A stretch of DNA of 64,000 nt from Streptomyces anulatus. GTDB lineage: Bacteria > Actinomycetota > Actinomycetes > Streptomycetales > Streptomycetaceae. This document shows, piece after piece, positions 32,221 to 39,417 of this stretch. The position numbers were made by a program, and so were the translations under genes. How positions within the stretch are numbered: position 1 is the stretch's first letter; the number at the start of each line of letters is the position of its first letter. The stretch covers positions 124,001 to 188,000 of the forward strand of contig NZ_BMVK01000016.1 of the NCBI RefSeq assembly GCF_014650675.1, written 5' to 3'. The notes under the pieces were generated by a model. The model saw nothing but the letters and a program-made list of their open reading frames with translations. It made no database searches and was not told the origin of the DNA.

Positions 32221-33594
32221 CTAGGCGGTGACGGGCACCGCGCTCTGGGGCTCCGCGTCGCGGACCTCGTCCCGGTCGGTGTCACCGAACGAGTCGATCG
32301 GGGAGGCCGAGGCCGAGTTGTACGCGTCGTGGTCGAGGATCTTCTCCCGGGCCGCGACGATCACCGGGACCAGCGCCTGGCCGGCCACGTTGGTGGCGGT
32401 GCGCATCATGTCCAGGATCGGGTCGATGGCCATCAGCAGGCCGACGCCCTCCAGCGGGAGGCCCAGCGTGGACAGGGTGAGGGTCAGCATGACCGTCGCG
32501 CCGGTGAGACCGGCGGTGGCCGCCGAGCCGATCACCGAGACGAAGGCGATCAGGAGGTAGTCGCCGATGCCCAGCTGCACGTCGAAGATCTGCGCGATGA
32601 AGATCGCCGCCAGCGCCGGGTAGATCGCGGCGCAGCCGTCCATCTTCGTGGTGGCGCCGAACGGGACGGCGAAGGAGGCGTACTCCTTCGGAACGCCGAG
32701 GCGCTCGGTGACCTTCTGCGTGACCGGCATCGTGCCGACCGAGGAGCGGGAGACGAAGGCGAGCTGGATCGCGGGCCAGGCGCCCTTGAAGAACTGGAGC
32801 GGGCTGACCTTGGCGACGGTGGCCAGGAGCAGCGGGTAGACGCCGAACATCACCAGGGCGCAGCCGATGTAGACGTCGGCGGTGAACGTCGCGTACTTGC
32901 CGATGAGGTCCCAGCCGTAGTCGGCGATGGCGTAGCCGATGAGGCCGACGGTGCCGATCGGAGCGAGGCGGATGACCCACCACAGGGCCTTCTGGAGCAG
33001 CTCCAGGATCGACTGGCTGAGGGTGAGGATCGGCTTGGCCCTGTCGCCGAGCTTGAGGGCGGCGATACCGGCGACGGCGGCCATGAACACGATCTGGAGC
33101 ACGTTCAGCTCGGTGAACGGCGTGATCACGTTGTCCGGGACGATGCCGGTCAGGAAGTCGATCCAGCTGCCCTTGGTCTCGGAGAGCGCGCCGTCCTTCG
33201 GCGTGAGGCCGGTGCCGGAGCCCGGGTTGGTGATCAGGCCGATCGCGAGGCCGATGGCGACCGCGATCAGGGACGTGATCATGAACCAGAGCAGGGTGCG
33301 GGTCGCGAGCCGGGCGGCGTTGTTGACCTGGCGCAGGTTGGTGATCGACACGAGGATCGCGAAGAAGACCAGCGGGGCGACGGCCAGCTTCAGCAGCTGG
33401 ACGAAGAGCGAGCCGATCTCGTCGAGGGTGGTGACGAGCCAGCCGAGGTCCTGGCTGCGGGCCAGCCAGCCGAGCAGCACGCCGAGGACCAGACCGGCGA
33501 CGATCTGGGCCCAGAACGGGACCCTGGGTATACGGGAACCGGAGCCGGTGGGCTGCTCGGCCTCGGGGGCGGCGGACGCGGGATTCGCGGACAC
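32221..33594 (-). CDS. Dicarboxylate/amino acid:cation symporter family, TcyP-like
   Basis: A 457-residue membrane carrier of the DAACS (SDF) family. The GTG at 33594 follows GGAG by 7 nt; longer frames upstream cross the leader peptide. The family hairpin motif is FVSRSSVGTMPVTQKVTERLGVP and the unwound helix is PFGATTKMDGCAAIYPALAAIFIAQ. SRSSxGTxPVTxKxTERxGV and GCAxIYPA resemble the L-cystine symporter TcyP more than DctA or GltP, which carry SSSxxTLP and NMDGT. Together with the Cys-rich leader peptide just upstream, sulfur amino acid uptake is the better guess; a dicarboxylate or glutamate substrate is not excluded. Confidence 0.87.
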   Translation of the reverse strand: MSANPASAAPEAEQPTGSGSRIPRVPFWAQIVAGLVLGVLLGWLARSQDLGWLVTTLDEIGSLFVQLLKLAVAPLVFFAILVSITNLRQVNNAARLATRTLLWFMITSLIAVAIGLAIGLITNPGSGTGLTPKDGALSETKGSWIDFLTGIVPDNVITPFTELNVLQIVFMAAVAGIAALKLGDRAKPILTLSQSILELLQKALWWVIRLAPIGTVGLIGYAIADYGWDLIGKYATFTADVYIGCALVMFGVYPLLLATVAKVSPLQFFKGAWPAIQLAFVSRSSVGTMPVTQKVTERLGVPKEYASFAVPFGATTKMDGCAAIYPALAAIFIAQIFDVQLGIGDYLLIAFVSVIGSAATAGLTGATVMLTLTLSTLGLPLEGVGLLMAIDPILDMMRTATNVAGQALVPVIVAAREKILDHDAYNSASASPIDSFGDTDRDEVRDAEPQSAVPVTA

Positions 33595-33713
33595 GGACAC
33601 ACTCCAACTGGGGACGCATCGGGACGCACGGATCCATCCGTGCGGTCGTGCGGTGGAACGGGGACGGGGTCGCGGCGCCCGCATCGGGGGCGGAGCCGCT
33701 GCATGATGCCGTA

Positions 33714-33821
33714 TCAGACCTTGCGGCAACAGACCGCGGACATACAGCGGCAGAGATCGACATGCAGGCGCGCCACGAGCGGGATGCTCGCGGCATGACG
33801 GAGGCGCACAGCTGTCTTCAT
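33714..33821 (-). CDS. Cys-rich leader peptide upstream of the symporter
   Basis: A 35-codon ORF reads MKTAVRLRHAASIPLVARLH and continues VDLCRCMSAVCCRKV. The HVDLCR...C core is the signature of the putative leader peptides found upstream of sulfur-related genes in actinobacteria. The ATG is 7 nt after a TAACGT -10-like hexamer (33829-33834), so the transcript is probably leaderless. The ORF ends about 120 bp before the symporter start on the same strand. Four Cys codons near the end suit Cys-tRNA-sensing attenuation. Confidence 0.8.
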   Translation of the reverse strand: MKTAVRLRHAASIPLVARLHVDLCRCMSAVCCRKV

Positions 33822-33828
33822 GTCGAAT

Positions 33829-33834
33829 ACGTTA
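33829..33834 (-). promoter_or_regulatory. -10 element of leaderless promoter for the leader peptide
   Basis: On the minus strand TAACGT is followed by 7 nt and then the ATG of the leader peptide. Confidence 0.6.
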
Positions 33835-33940
33835 ACACTTGAACTTTGGGAACCTCAAAGCCTTTCTTTGGCTCCCGGGCATGGTTCCGCCGGGCAGAAA
33901 AGGCTGGAAAGCGCCGGAAAACAGTGGAGAACGCCGCGAA

Positions 33941-33975
33941 CCCCGGTGCTGGAGCCTGTCGGCTCCGGCCCGGGG
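33941..33975. terminator. Hairpin terminator after the DUF4229 gene
   Basis: A nested stem CCCCGG...GGAGCC-tgtc-GGCTCC...CCGGGG. It lies in the 227-bp spacer between the leader peptide and the DUF4229 gene (33822-34048), which otherwise holds only the leader promoter and A+T-rich DNA. Confidence 0.7.
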
Positions 33976-34048
33976 TCCGGCGGAGAAGGGGTGCGCACGG
34001 CGTGCGCGTGTGAGGAAGCTTACGTGGCGCCTACAGGCACCACGGGTG

Positions 34049-34342
34049 CTACTGGACCGCGTCCTCGCGGGTGCGGTTGGCGTCGAGGCGTGCCTTGGTG
34101 CGGTCGACGGTGGAGACGATCTGCTCGGACATCTCGTCGCGCTGCCTGCGCAGCAGCACGTAGCTGAGCGGGGCGGACAGGAGGAGGCCGAGGAGGATCA
34201 CCCAGACGATGTTGGAGCCCCCGAGCCCTGCGGGCACCAGCCCGAAGTGGACGGCGACACCGGCGGCGAGGAAGCAGCCGACGAAGATCAGCAGGCGCAA
34301 CGCCGTGTAACGGATCAACGCGCTCGGCTTGGCAGCGGACAC
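34049..34342 (-). CDS. DUF4229-type small membrane protein
   Basis: A 97-residue protein from GTG 34342 behind AGAGGG (VSAAKPSALIRYTALRLLIF). Two transmembrane helices (about 13-33 and 42-60) are separated by a short loop, then LSYVLLRRQRDEMSEQIVSTVDRTKARLDANR. This is the compact two-helix actinobacterial DUF4229 pattern. No function is known. It lies close to the menaquinone genes. Confidence 0.8.
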   Translation of the reverse strand: MSAAKPSALIRYTALRLLIFVGCFLAAGVAVHFGLVPAGLGGSNIVWVILLGLLLSAPLSYVLLRRQRDEMSEQIVSTVDRTKARLDANRTREDAVQ

Positions 34343-34452
34343 GGCTGGCCCTCTCTCTTCCCATGGACTCTCGACACGCTTCTGCCCGTCCAGTGAAGCA
34401 TGGCCCGAATTCTCTCGGTTCAGGGGGTTGCCGGGCGGCGGGAGTTCTCGGT

Positions 34453-34989
34453 TCAGGGGGTCGCGGGGCCCAGCGGGAGCAGCATGATGACGTCGTCCCG
34501 GTCGTCGCCGGGGGCGACCCGGATCGCGTCCGGCACCCGGCCGACCTCCTTGTATCCGCAGGCGGCGTAGAAGCGGTCGGCGCCGGTGCCGCCCCGGCAG
34601 GTGAGGCGGATCGCCTCGATGCCCTCGACGGAGCGGGCGGCGTCGGCGGCGGCGGCCATGAGGTCGCGGCCGTACCCCCTGCCCTGGTGGCGGGGGTGGA
34701 CCATGACGGTGTAGAGCCACAGCCAGTGCTTCATCAGCCGGTGGGTGTTCAGGGCGAGGAAGGCGGTGGCGGCGACGGCCCCGTCCTCGTCCCGGCCGAC
34801 CAGCAGCCGGGTGCGACCGTCCTCGATGGCGACCAGGTGCTTCAGCAGCTCGGGCCGGATCTCCTCGGCCGTGACGGGCGGGACGAAGCCGACGGCACCG
34901 CCCGCGTTGCTGACGTCGGCCCACAGGGCGGTGACGCCGTCGCGCAGGGCGGGAGTGAACGAGGGATCCAGCTCGAAGGTAAGCGCCAT
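34453..34989 (-). CDS. GNAT-family N-acetyltransferase
   Basis: A 178-residue acetyltransferase starting ATG 34989. There is no ribosome site; TAGTCT lies 6 nt upstream, so translation is probably leaderless. The acetyl-CoA motif is YTVMVHPRHQGRGYGRDLMAAA (Q-G-R-G-Y-G), followed by AIRLTCRGGTGADRFYAACGY. Substrate unknown; generic amine acetylation. It is separated from mqnE by a strong terminator. Confidence 0.9.
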   Translation of the reverse strand: MALTFELDPSFTPALRDGVTALWADVSNAGGAVGFVPPVTAEEIRPELLKHLVAIEDGRTRLLVGRDEDGAVAATAFLALNTHRLMKHWLWLYTVMVHPRHQGRGYGRDLMAAAADAARSVEGIEAIRLTCRGGTGADRFYAACGYKEVGRVPDAIRVAPGDDRDDVIMLLPLGPATP

Positions 34990-34995
34990 AAGCGC

Positions 34996-35001
34996 AGACT
35001 A
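34996..35001 (-). promoter_or_regulatory. -10 element of leaderless GNAT promoter
   Basis: On the minus strand TAGTCT, then GCGCTT, then ATG. Confidence 0.6.
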
Positions 35002-35042
35002 ACCATTACACCTCGCTCGGCTCAACCCTGTCCGAAACGCGA

Positions 35043-35077
35043 GAAAGCCCCGGCCGGGGACGGCGGCCGGGGCTTTC
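35043..35077. terminator. Terminator downstream of mqnE
   Basis: GAAAGCCCCGGCCG pairs with CGGCCGGGGCTTTC, a 14-bp perfect stem with a 7-nt loop and A/T at the base. Confidence 0.85.
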
Positions 35078-35105
35078 GTTCGGTGTGGGGTCGGGCAGGG
35101 CGGCG

Positions 35106-36269
35106 TCAGACGCGCATCGGCTGCGGTGACTCGCGGCGGTCCGCCTCCGGCCCCGGGTACTCACGCAGGATCTCGTACCGGGTGTTCCGCTCGACCGGCC
35201 GGAAACCGGCGTCGCGGATCAGGTCCAGCAGATCCTCGCGGCCGAGCTTGTTCGGCGTGCCGAAGTCGTCGGCGTCGTGCGTGATCTTGTACTCGACGAC
35301 CGAGCCGTCCATGTCGTCCGCACCGTGCTGCAGCGCGAGCTGGGCGGTCTGCACACCGTGCATCACCCAGAACACCTTGACGTGCGGCACGTTGTCGAAG
35401 AGCAGCCGGGAGACCGCGAAGGTCTTCAGCGCCTCGGCGCCGGTCGCCATCGTGGTGCGCGCCTGGAGCTTGTTGCGGACCTTGCCGTCCTTCATGTCCA
35501 CGAAGTCGTGCTGGTAGCGCAGCGGGATGAAGACCTGGAAGCCGCCGGTCTCGTCCTGCATCTCCCGCAGCCGCAGCACGTGGTCGACGCGGTGACGGGG
35601 CTCCTCGATGTGCCCGTACAGCATCGTCGCGGGGGTCTTGAGCCCCTTCTCGTGCGCGAGCCGGTGGATGCGCGACCAGTCCTCCCAGTGGGTGCGGTGG
35701 TCGACGATGTGCTGGCGGACCTCCCAGTCGAAGATCTCCGCACCGCCGCCGGTCAGCGATTCGAGACCGGCCTCGATCAGCTCGTCGAGGATCTCGGAGG
35801 CCGAGAGGCCGGAGATCGTCTCGAAGTGGTGGATCTCCGTCGCCGTGAACGCCTTCAGCGCGACGTCCGGGAGGGCTTCCTTCAGCGCGCTGAGCGAGCG
35901 CGGGTAGTAGCGCCACGGCAGCGTCGGGTGGAGTCCGTTGACGATGTGCAGCTCGGTGAGGTTCTCGCCCTCCATCGCCTTGGCGAGGCGGACGGCCTCC
36001 TCGATGCGCATCGTGTACGCGTCCTTCTCGCCCGGCTTGCGCTGGAACGAGCAGTACGCGCACGAGGCGGTGCACACGTTGGTCATGTTGAGGTGACGGT
36101 TGACGTTGAAGTGCACCACGTCGCCGTTCTTGCGCGTGCGCACCTCGTGCGCCAGCCCGCCCAGCCACGCCAGGTCGTCGGACTCGTAGAGGGCGATCCC
36201 GTCCTCGCGGGTCAGCCGCTCGCCGGCCCGGACCTTCTCCTCCAGCTCGCGCTTGAGTCCCGCGTCCAC
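35106..36269 (-). CDS. mqnE: Aminofutalosine synthase MqnE (radical SAM)
   Basis: A 387-residue radical SAM enzyme. GTG 36269 follows GGGAGG by 7 nt; an ATG at 36284 adds five residues with a poorly spaced site. The cluster motif is C66-T-A-S-C70-A-Y-C73, followed by GEKDAYTMRIEEAVRLA. ELHIVNGLHPTLPWRYY and FTATEIHHFETISGLS are typical of MqnE. It adds an adenosyl radical to 3-(1-carboxyvinyloxy)benzoate to give aminofutalosine in the futalosine route to menaquinone. Downstream of an Lrp-type regulator on the same strand. The prenylation/decarboxylation genes lie at 37-41 kb. Confidence 0.95.
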   Translation of the reverse strand: MDAGLKRELEEKVRAGERLTREDGIALYESDDLAWLGGLAHEVRTRKNGDVVHFNVNRHLNMTNVCTASCAYCSFQRKPGEKDAYTMRIEEAVRLAKAMEGENLTELHIVNGLHPTLPWRYYPRSLSALKEALPDVALKAFTATEIHHFETISGLSASEILDELIEAGLESLTGGGAEIFDWEVRQHIVDHRTHWEDWSRIHRLAHEKGLKTPATMLYGHIEEPRHRVDHVLRLREMQDETGGFQVFIPLRYQHDFVDMKDGKVRNKLQARTTMATGAEALKTFAVSRLLFDNVPHVKVFWVMHGVQTAQLALQHGADDMDGSVVEYKITHDADDFGTPNKLGREDLLDLIRDAGFRPVERNTRYEILREYPGPEADRRESPQPMRV

Positions 36270-36318
36270 TAGGCCGCCTCCCATATCTCCGTGTATCAGA
36301 CTCCGACCAACCGTACGC

Positions 36319-36792
36319 CTACGCCTCTTCGGGGAGTTCTCCGACCCGGTTCTCCCACTTGGTGGAGAGCACGATCGTCGTACGCGTCCGGGAGACGCCC
36401 TTCGTACCGCTGAGGCGGCGGATCGTCTTCTCCAGGCCGTCCACGTCGCCGACCCTGACCTTGAGCATGTACGAGTCGTCGCCCGCGATGAACCAGCAGT
36501 CCTCGATCTCCGCGAGGTCCTTCAGCCGGCGCGCCACGTCCTCGTGGTCGGCCGCGTCCGAGAGCGAGATCCCGATCAGCGCGGTCACGCCGAGCCCCAG
36601 CGACGCGGAGTCGACGGTGGCGCGGTAGCCGGTGATGACCCCGGCGGTTTCCAGCCGGTTGATGCGGTCGGTGACGCTGGGCCCGGAGAGCCCCACGAGC
36701 CGTCCCAGCTCGGCGTACGAGGCCCTGCCGTTCTCCCTGAGGGCCTGGATGAGCTGCCTGTCCACCGCGTCCATATGACTGAAGCCTTCCAT
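36319..36792 (-). CDS. Lrp/AsnC-family transcriptional regulator
   Basis: A 157-residue regulator with an N-terminal HTH (DRQLIQALRENGRASYAELGRLVGLSGPSVTDRINRLETAGVITGY) and a C-terminal RAM ligand-binding domain (DCWFIAGDDSYMLKVRVGDVDGLEKTIRRL). The start is ATG 36792 (MEGFSH) or ATG 36774 (MDAVDRQ, with GGAAGG upstream). Family members bind amino acids and form octamers. It is 49 bp upstream of mqnE and probably co-transcribed; whether it controls menaquinone genes is unknown. Confidence 0.92.
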   Translation of the reverse strand: MEGFSHMDAVDRQLIQALRENGRASYAELGRLVGLSGPSVTDRINRLETAGVITGYRATVDSASLGLGVTALIGISLSDAADHEDVARRLKDLAEIEDCWFIAGDDSYMLKVRVGDVDGLEKTIRRLSGTKGVSRTRTTIVLSTKWENRVGELPEEA

Positions 36793-36834
36793 TGTTCAGC
36801 AGTACCGCGACTTTACGTGTAGAATCTAAGGCAT

Positions 36835-36852
36835 GCAGGGCTGACGCCCTGC
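36835..36852. promoter_or_regulatory. Hairpin in the spacer before the small basic protein
   Basis: GCAGGGC-TGAC-GCCCTGC, a perfect 7-bp stem, lies 56 bp upstream of the small gene at 36908 and just after a TAGAAT -10-like hexamer (36820-36825). It could be an operator or a 5' leader structure. Confidence 0.45.
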
Positions 36853-36907
36853 AAATCTTCTAGAACATCCAAGAAACGCTTTCGAATCTTCAGGAGTGAA
36901 CTTCACC

Positions 36908-37042
36908 GTGTACACGATCGAGATGGCCTACGCCCGGATGCGCGAGCTGCAGGACCTGGCCAACCGCTCGCGTGCCCACCAGCCCGCCGCCGCGCACCGC
37001 GTCGACAAGACCCGCACCCCGCGCGCGCACAAGAAGCGCTGA
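36908..37042 (+). CDS. Small basic protein of unknown function (44 aa)
   Basis: The reading frame VYTIEMAYARMRELQDLANR continues into a basic tail (HRVDKTRTPRAHKKR). AGGAG lies 10 nt upstream; a GTG at 36896 overlaps that site and would add four residues. The amphipathic helix followed by Arg/Lys-rich residues suggests nucleic-acid or membrane contact, but I do not recognise a family. It sits divergent from the Lrp gene and ends 7 bp before the convergent ubiX-like gene. Codon bias is normal for the genome. Confidence 0.6.
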   Translation: MYTIEMAYARMRELQDLANRSRAHQPAAAHRVDKTRTPRAHKKR

Positions 37043-37049
37043 CCAGGGC

Positions 37050-37736
37050 CTATCGGTCCTGAGGGTCTCGGGAACCGCCACCGAGCTCTCCTTCCCAACG
37101 GCGGTACAGCCGGTGCGGTACGCCTCCCGCGTCCAGCACCCGCCCCGCGACGAAATCCACCAGATCCTGGATGTGCGTCGCACCCGCGTAGAACGCCGGA
37201 GAGGCGGGCAGCACGATCGCGCCCGCCTCGTCCAGGGCCACCATCTGCTTCAGCGTCTGGCCGCTCAGCGGAGTCTCGCGCACCGCGACGACGAGCGGGC
37301 GGCGCTCCTTGAGCGTCACGCTCGCGGCCCGCTGGAGCAGATCCTTCGACAGACCGAGCGCCACTCCGGCCACACAGGCCGTCGAGGCCGGCACGATCAG
37401 CATCCCCTTCGCCGGGTACGACCCGGAGGACGGCCCTGCGGCCAGATCACCGGCGGGCCAGTGGCGTACGCGCTCCAGCTCCGCCTCCCCCACCGCGAAC
37501 GCGTCCGGCTTCCCGTCGGCCCCCCGCTCCAGCCAGGTCCGCAGATCCTCGCGCCAGTGACCGTCCCGGAACGCGATACCGGTCTCGTCCAGCAGGGTGA
37601 GCCGCGAGGCCCGGCTCACCACCAGGTCCACGCTCTCGCCGGCCGCCAGCAGCCCGCGCAGAACGGCGGCCGCGAACGGGGTCCCCGAAGCACCGGACAC
37701 CCCGACAATCCAAGGCCGCCGCTGCTGATGAGTCAC
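37050..37736 (-). CDS. mqnM: UbiX-like flavin prenyltransferase of the futalosine cluster
   Basis: A 228-residue flavoprotein starting GTG 37736 behind AGGAC. It shows the UbiX features PWIVGVSGASGTPFAAAVLRGL, LVVSRASRLTL, GMLIVPASTACVAGVALGLSKDLLQRAASVTLKERRPLVVAVRETPLS and the C-terminal FYAGATHIQDLVDFVAGRVLD. UbiX makes prenylated FMN for a UbiD decarboxylase; one lies at 39414-40871. The symbol follows the Streptomyces naming I recall for this locus. The protein is longer than usual, with an inserted segment (about residues 65-100). Confidence 0.88.
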   Translation of the reverse strand: MTHQQRRPWIVGVSGASGTPFAAAVLRGLLAAGESVDLVVSRASRLTLLDETGIAFRDGHWREDLRTWLERGADGKPDAFAVGEAELERVRHWPAGDLAAGPSSGSYPAKGMLIVPASTACVAGVALGLSKDLLQRAASVTLKERRPLVVAVRETPLSGQTLKQMVALDEAGAIVLPASPAFYAGATHIQDLVDFVAGRVLDAGGVPHRLYRRWEGELGGGSRDPQDR

Positions 37737-37857
37737 TGAAGTCCTGGATTCCACACCTGCGAGCCTATCCGGCACGCCCTCGCGCCCGGCACCCGGAACC
37801 GGGCGGGCGCCGCAGACGTTCACCGGGTGACGGGCAACCCGGGGGCAGGGGCAGACC

Positions 37858-38490
37858 ATGGGCGACTACTGGACCACCGACCGCACCACGAGCAACGGCA
37901 CCACCGGCGGTGCGCGGGCCCTGACCGCCGGGCTCCTGATGGCGGGCTGGGTGGCCCTGCTGTGGATCCTCGAAGGAATCGACACGGCCACGGGCAACGC
38001 CCTGGACACCTACGGCATCAGCCCGCGCGAGACGGCGGAGCTGCGGGACGTGGTGCCCGCCGCGTTCCTGCACAGCGGCTGGGAACACCTGGCCTCCAAC
38101 ACCGTCCCGCTGCTGGTCCTCGGCTTCATCGCCGCCCTCGCGGGACTGCGCCGGTTCGCCGCCGTCGTCGTGACGATCATCCTGGTCAGCGGCCTCGGCG
38201 TCTGGCTGACCGCCCCGTCGGACACGGTGACGCTCGGCGCGTCCGGCGTGGTCTTCGGACTGCTCGGCTATCTGCTGGTCCGCGGCTTCGTGGACCGCCG
38301 CCCCTGGGACGTCCTCATAGGCGTCGGCGTCGCCGTGGTCTACGGCTCGCTGCTGTGGGGCGTCCTGCCGACCGACTCGGGCGTCAGCTGGCAGGGCCAC
38401 CTGTTCGGCCTGGCCGGCGGGGTGGCGGCGGCGTTCCTCTTCCGCCGCCCGTCCGCGCGCCGCGGCCCGGACAACCTGGTCACCGTCTGA
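37858..38490 (+). CDS. Rhomboid-family intramembrane serine protease
   Basis: A 210-residue six-helix membrane protein; ATG 37858 follows GGGGCA. It has the HSGWEHLASNTVPL motif (H77, N81), the nucleophile S129 in LGASGVVFGLLG and the catalytic H181 in WQGHLFGLAGG, so it should be active. It cleaves transmembrane segments; substrates are unknown. It is inserted between the UbiX-like and UbiA-like genes on the opposite strand and ends 6 bp from the UbiA-like gene. Confidence 0.92.
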   Translation: MGDYWTTDRTTSNGTTGGARALTAGLLMAGWVALLWILEGIDTATGNALDTYGISPRETAELRDVVPAAFLHSGWEHLASNTVPLLVLGFIAALAGLRRFAAVVVTIILVSGLGVWLTAPSDTVTLGASGVVFGLLGYLLVRGFVDRRPWDVLIGVGVAVVYGSLLWGVLPTDSGVSWQGHLFGLAGGVAAAFLFRRPSARRGPDNLVTV

Positions 38491-38496
38491 GGGGAC

Positions 38497-39417
38497 TCAG
38501 GGCGTCAGGCCGCGCACCAGCAGGTCGAGCAGCGCGCAGGCGAACAGCGCGATGCCGATGAAGCCGTTCACCGAGAAGAACGCCCGGTTCAGCCGGGACA
38601 GATCGTGCGGCCGCACCACCCGGTGCTCGTAGACGAACGCCACCGCGACGATCACCATGCCGATCCAGTAGAAGACCTCGGCGTCCGTGGCCAGCCCGAA
38701 CCACACCAGCAGCCCGGTCGTGATCGCGTGGCACACCCGCGCGCCCCACAGCGAGGCCGGGATCCCGAAGCGCGCCGGGAAGGAGTGCACCCCGTGGGCC
38801 CGGTCCGCGGCCACGTCCTGGCAGGCGAAGATCAGGTCGAAGCCGCCGATCCAGATCCCCACGGCGAGCCCGAGGATCACCGCGTCCCACGACCAGCTCC
38901 CGGTCACCGCGAGCCAGGCGCCGACCGGCCCGATGGCCTGCGCGAGGCCCAGAATGGCGTGCGGGAAGTTCGTGAACCGCTTGCCGTACGGGTAGACCAC
39001 CATCGGCACGACGGCCAGCGGCGCGAGCGCCAGGCACAGCGGGTTGAGCAGGGCCGCCGCCCCCAGGAAGACCGCCAGCGCGACGAGCGCACCGGTCCAC
39101 GCGGACTTCACCGACACCGCGCCTGTCACCAGCTCACGGCCGGCGGTGCGCGGGTTCCGGGCGTCGATCTCCCGGTCGATGATCCGGTTGGCGGCCATCG
39201 CGAACGTCCGCAGACCCACCATCGCCAGCGTGACGAGCAGCAGCGTGCCCCAGTGGATGGAGCCGTCCAGCCGGAACATCGCGGTCAGCGCGGCGATGTA
39301 CGCGAAGGGCAGCGCGAACACCGAGTGCTCGATCATCACGAGCCGCAGGAAGGCCTTCACCTTGCTGTCCGATGGCGCGGGCCCGGGAACGGACGCCGCT
39401 TCTGCCGTACTGCTCAC
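38497..39417 (-). CDS. mqnP: UbiA-family prenyltransferase of menaquinone synthesis (MqnP)
   Basis: A 306-residue membrane protein with eight or nine helices. The two Asp-rich motifs are NRIIDREIDARNPRT and DLIFACQDVAADRAHG. These bind the polyprenyl diphosphate through Mg2+. Near the UbiX- and UbiD-like genes and mqnE it should prenylate the 1,4-dihydroxy-6-naphthoate ring. Its GTG start overlaps the UbiD-like stop by 4 bp. Confidence 0.93.
   Translation of the reverse strand: MSSTAEAASVPGPAPSDSKVKAFLRLVMIEHSVFALPFAYIAALTAMFRLDGSIHWGTLLLVTLAMVGLRTFAMAANRIIDREIDARNPRTAGRELVTGAVSVKSAWTGALVALAVFLGAAALLNPLCLALAPLAVVPMVVYPYGKRFTNFPHAILGLAQAIGPVGAWLAVTGSWSWDAVILGLAVGIWIGGFDLIFACQDVAADRAHGVHSFPARFGIPASLWGARVCHAITTGLLVWFGLATDAEVFYWIGMVIVAVAFVYEHRVVRPHDLSRLNRAFFSVNGFIGIALFACALLDLLVRGLTP

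Noticed and set aside
32221..33594. Plain annotation as C4-dicarboxylate carrier DctA
   Set aside because: Its SRSSxGTMPVT and GCAAIYPA motifs fit TcyP-type carriers better and the upstream leader is Cys-rich; kept as a family-level call.
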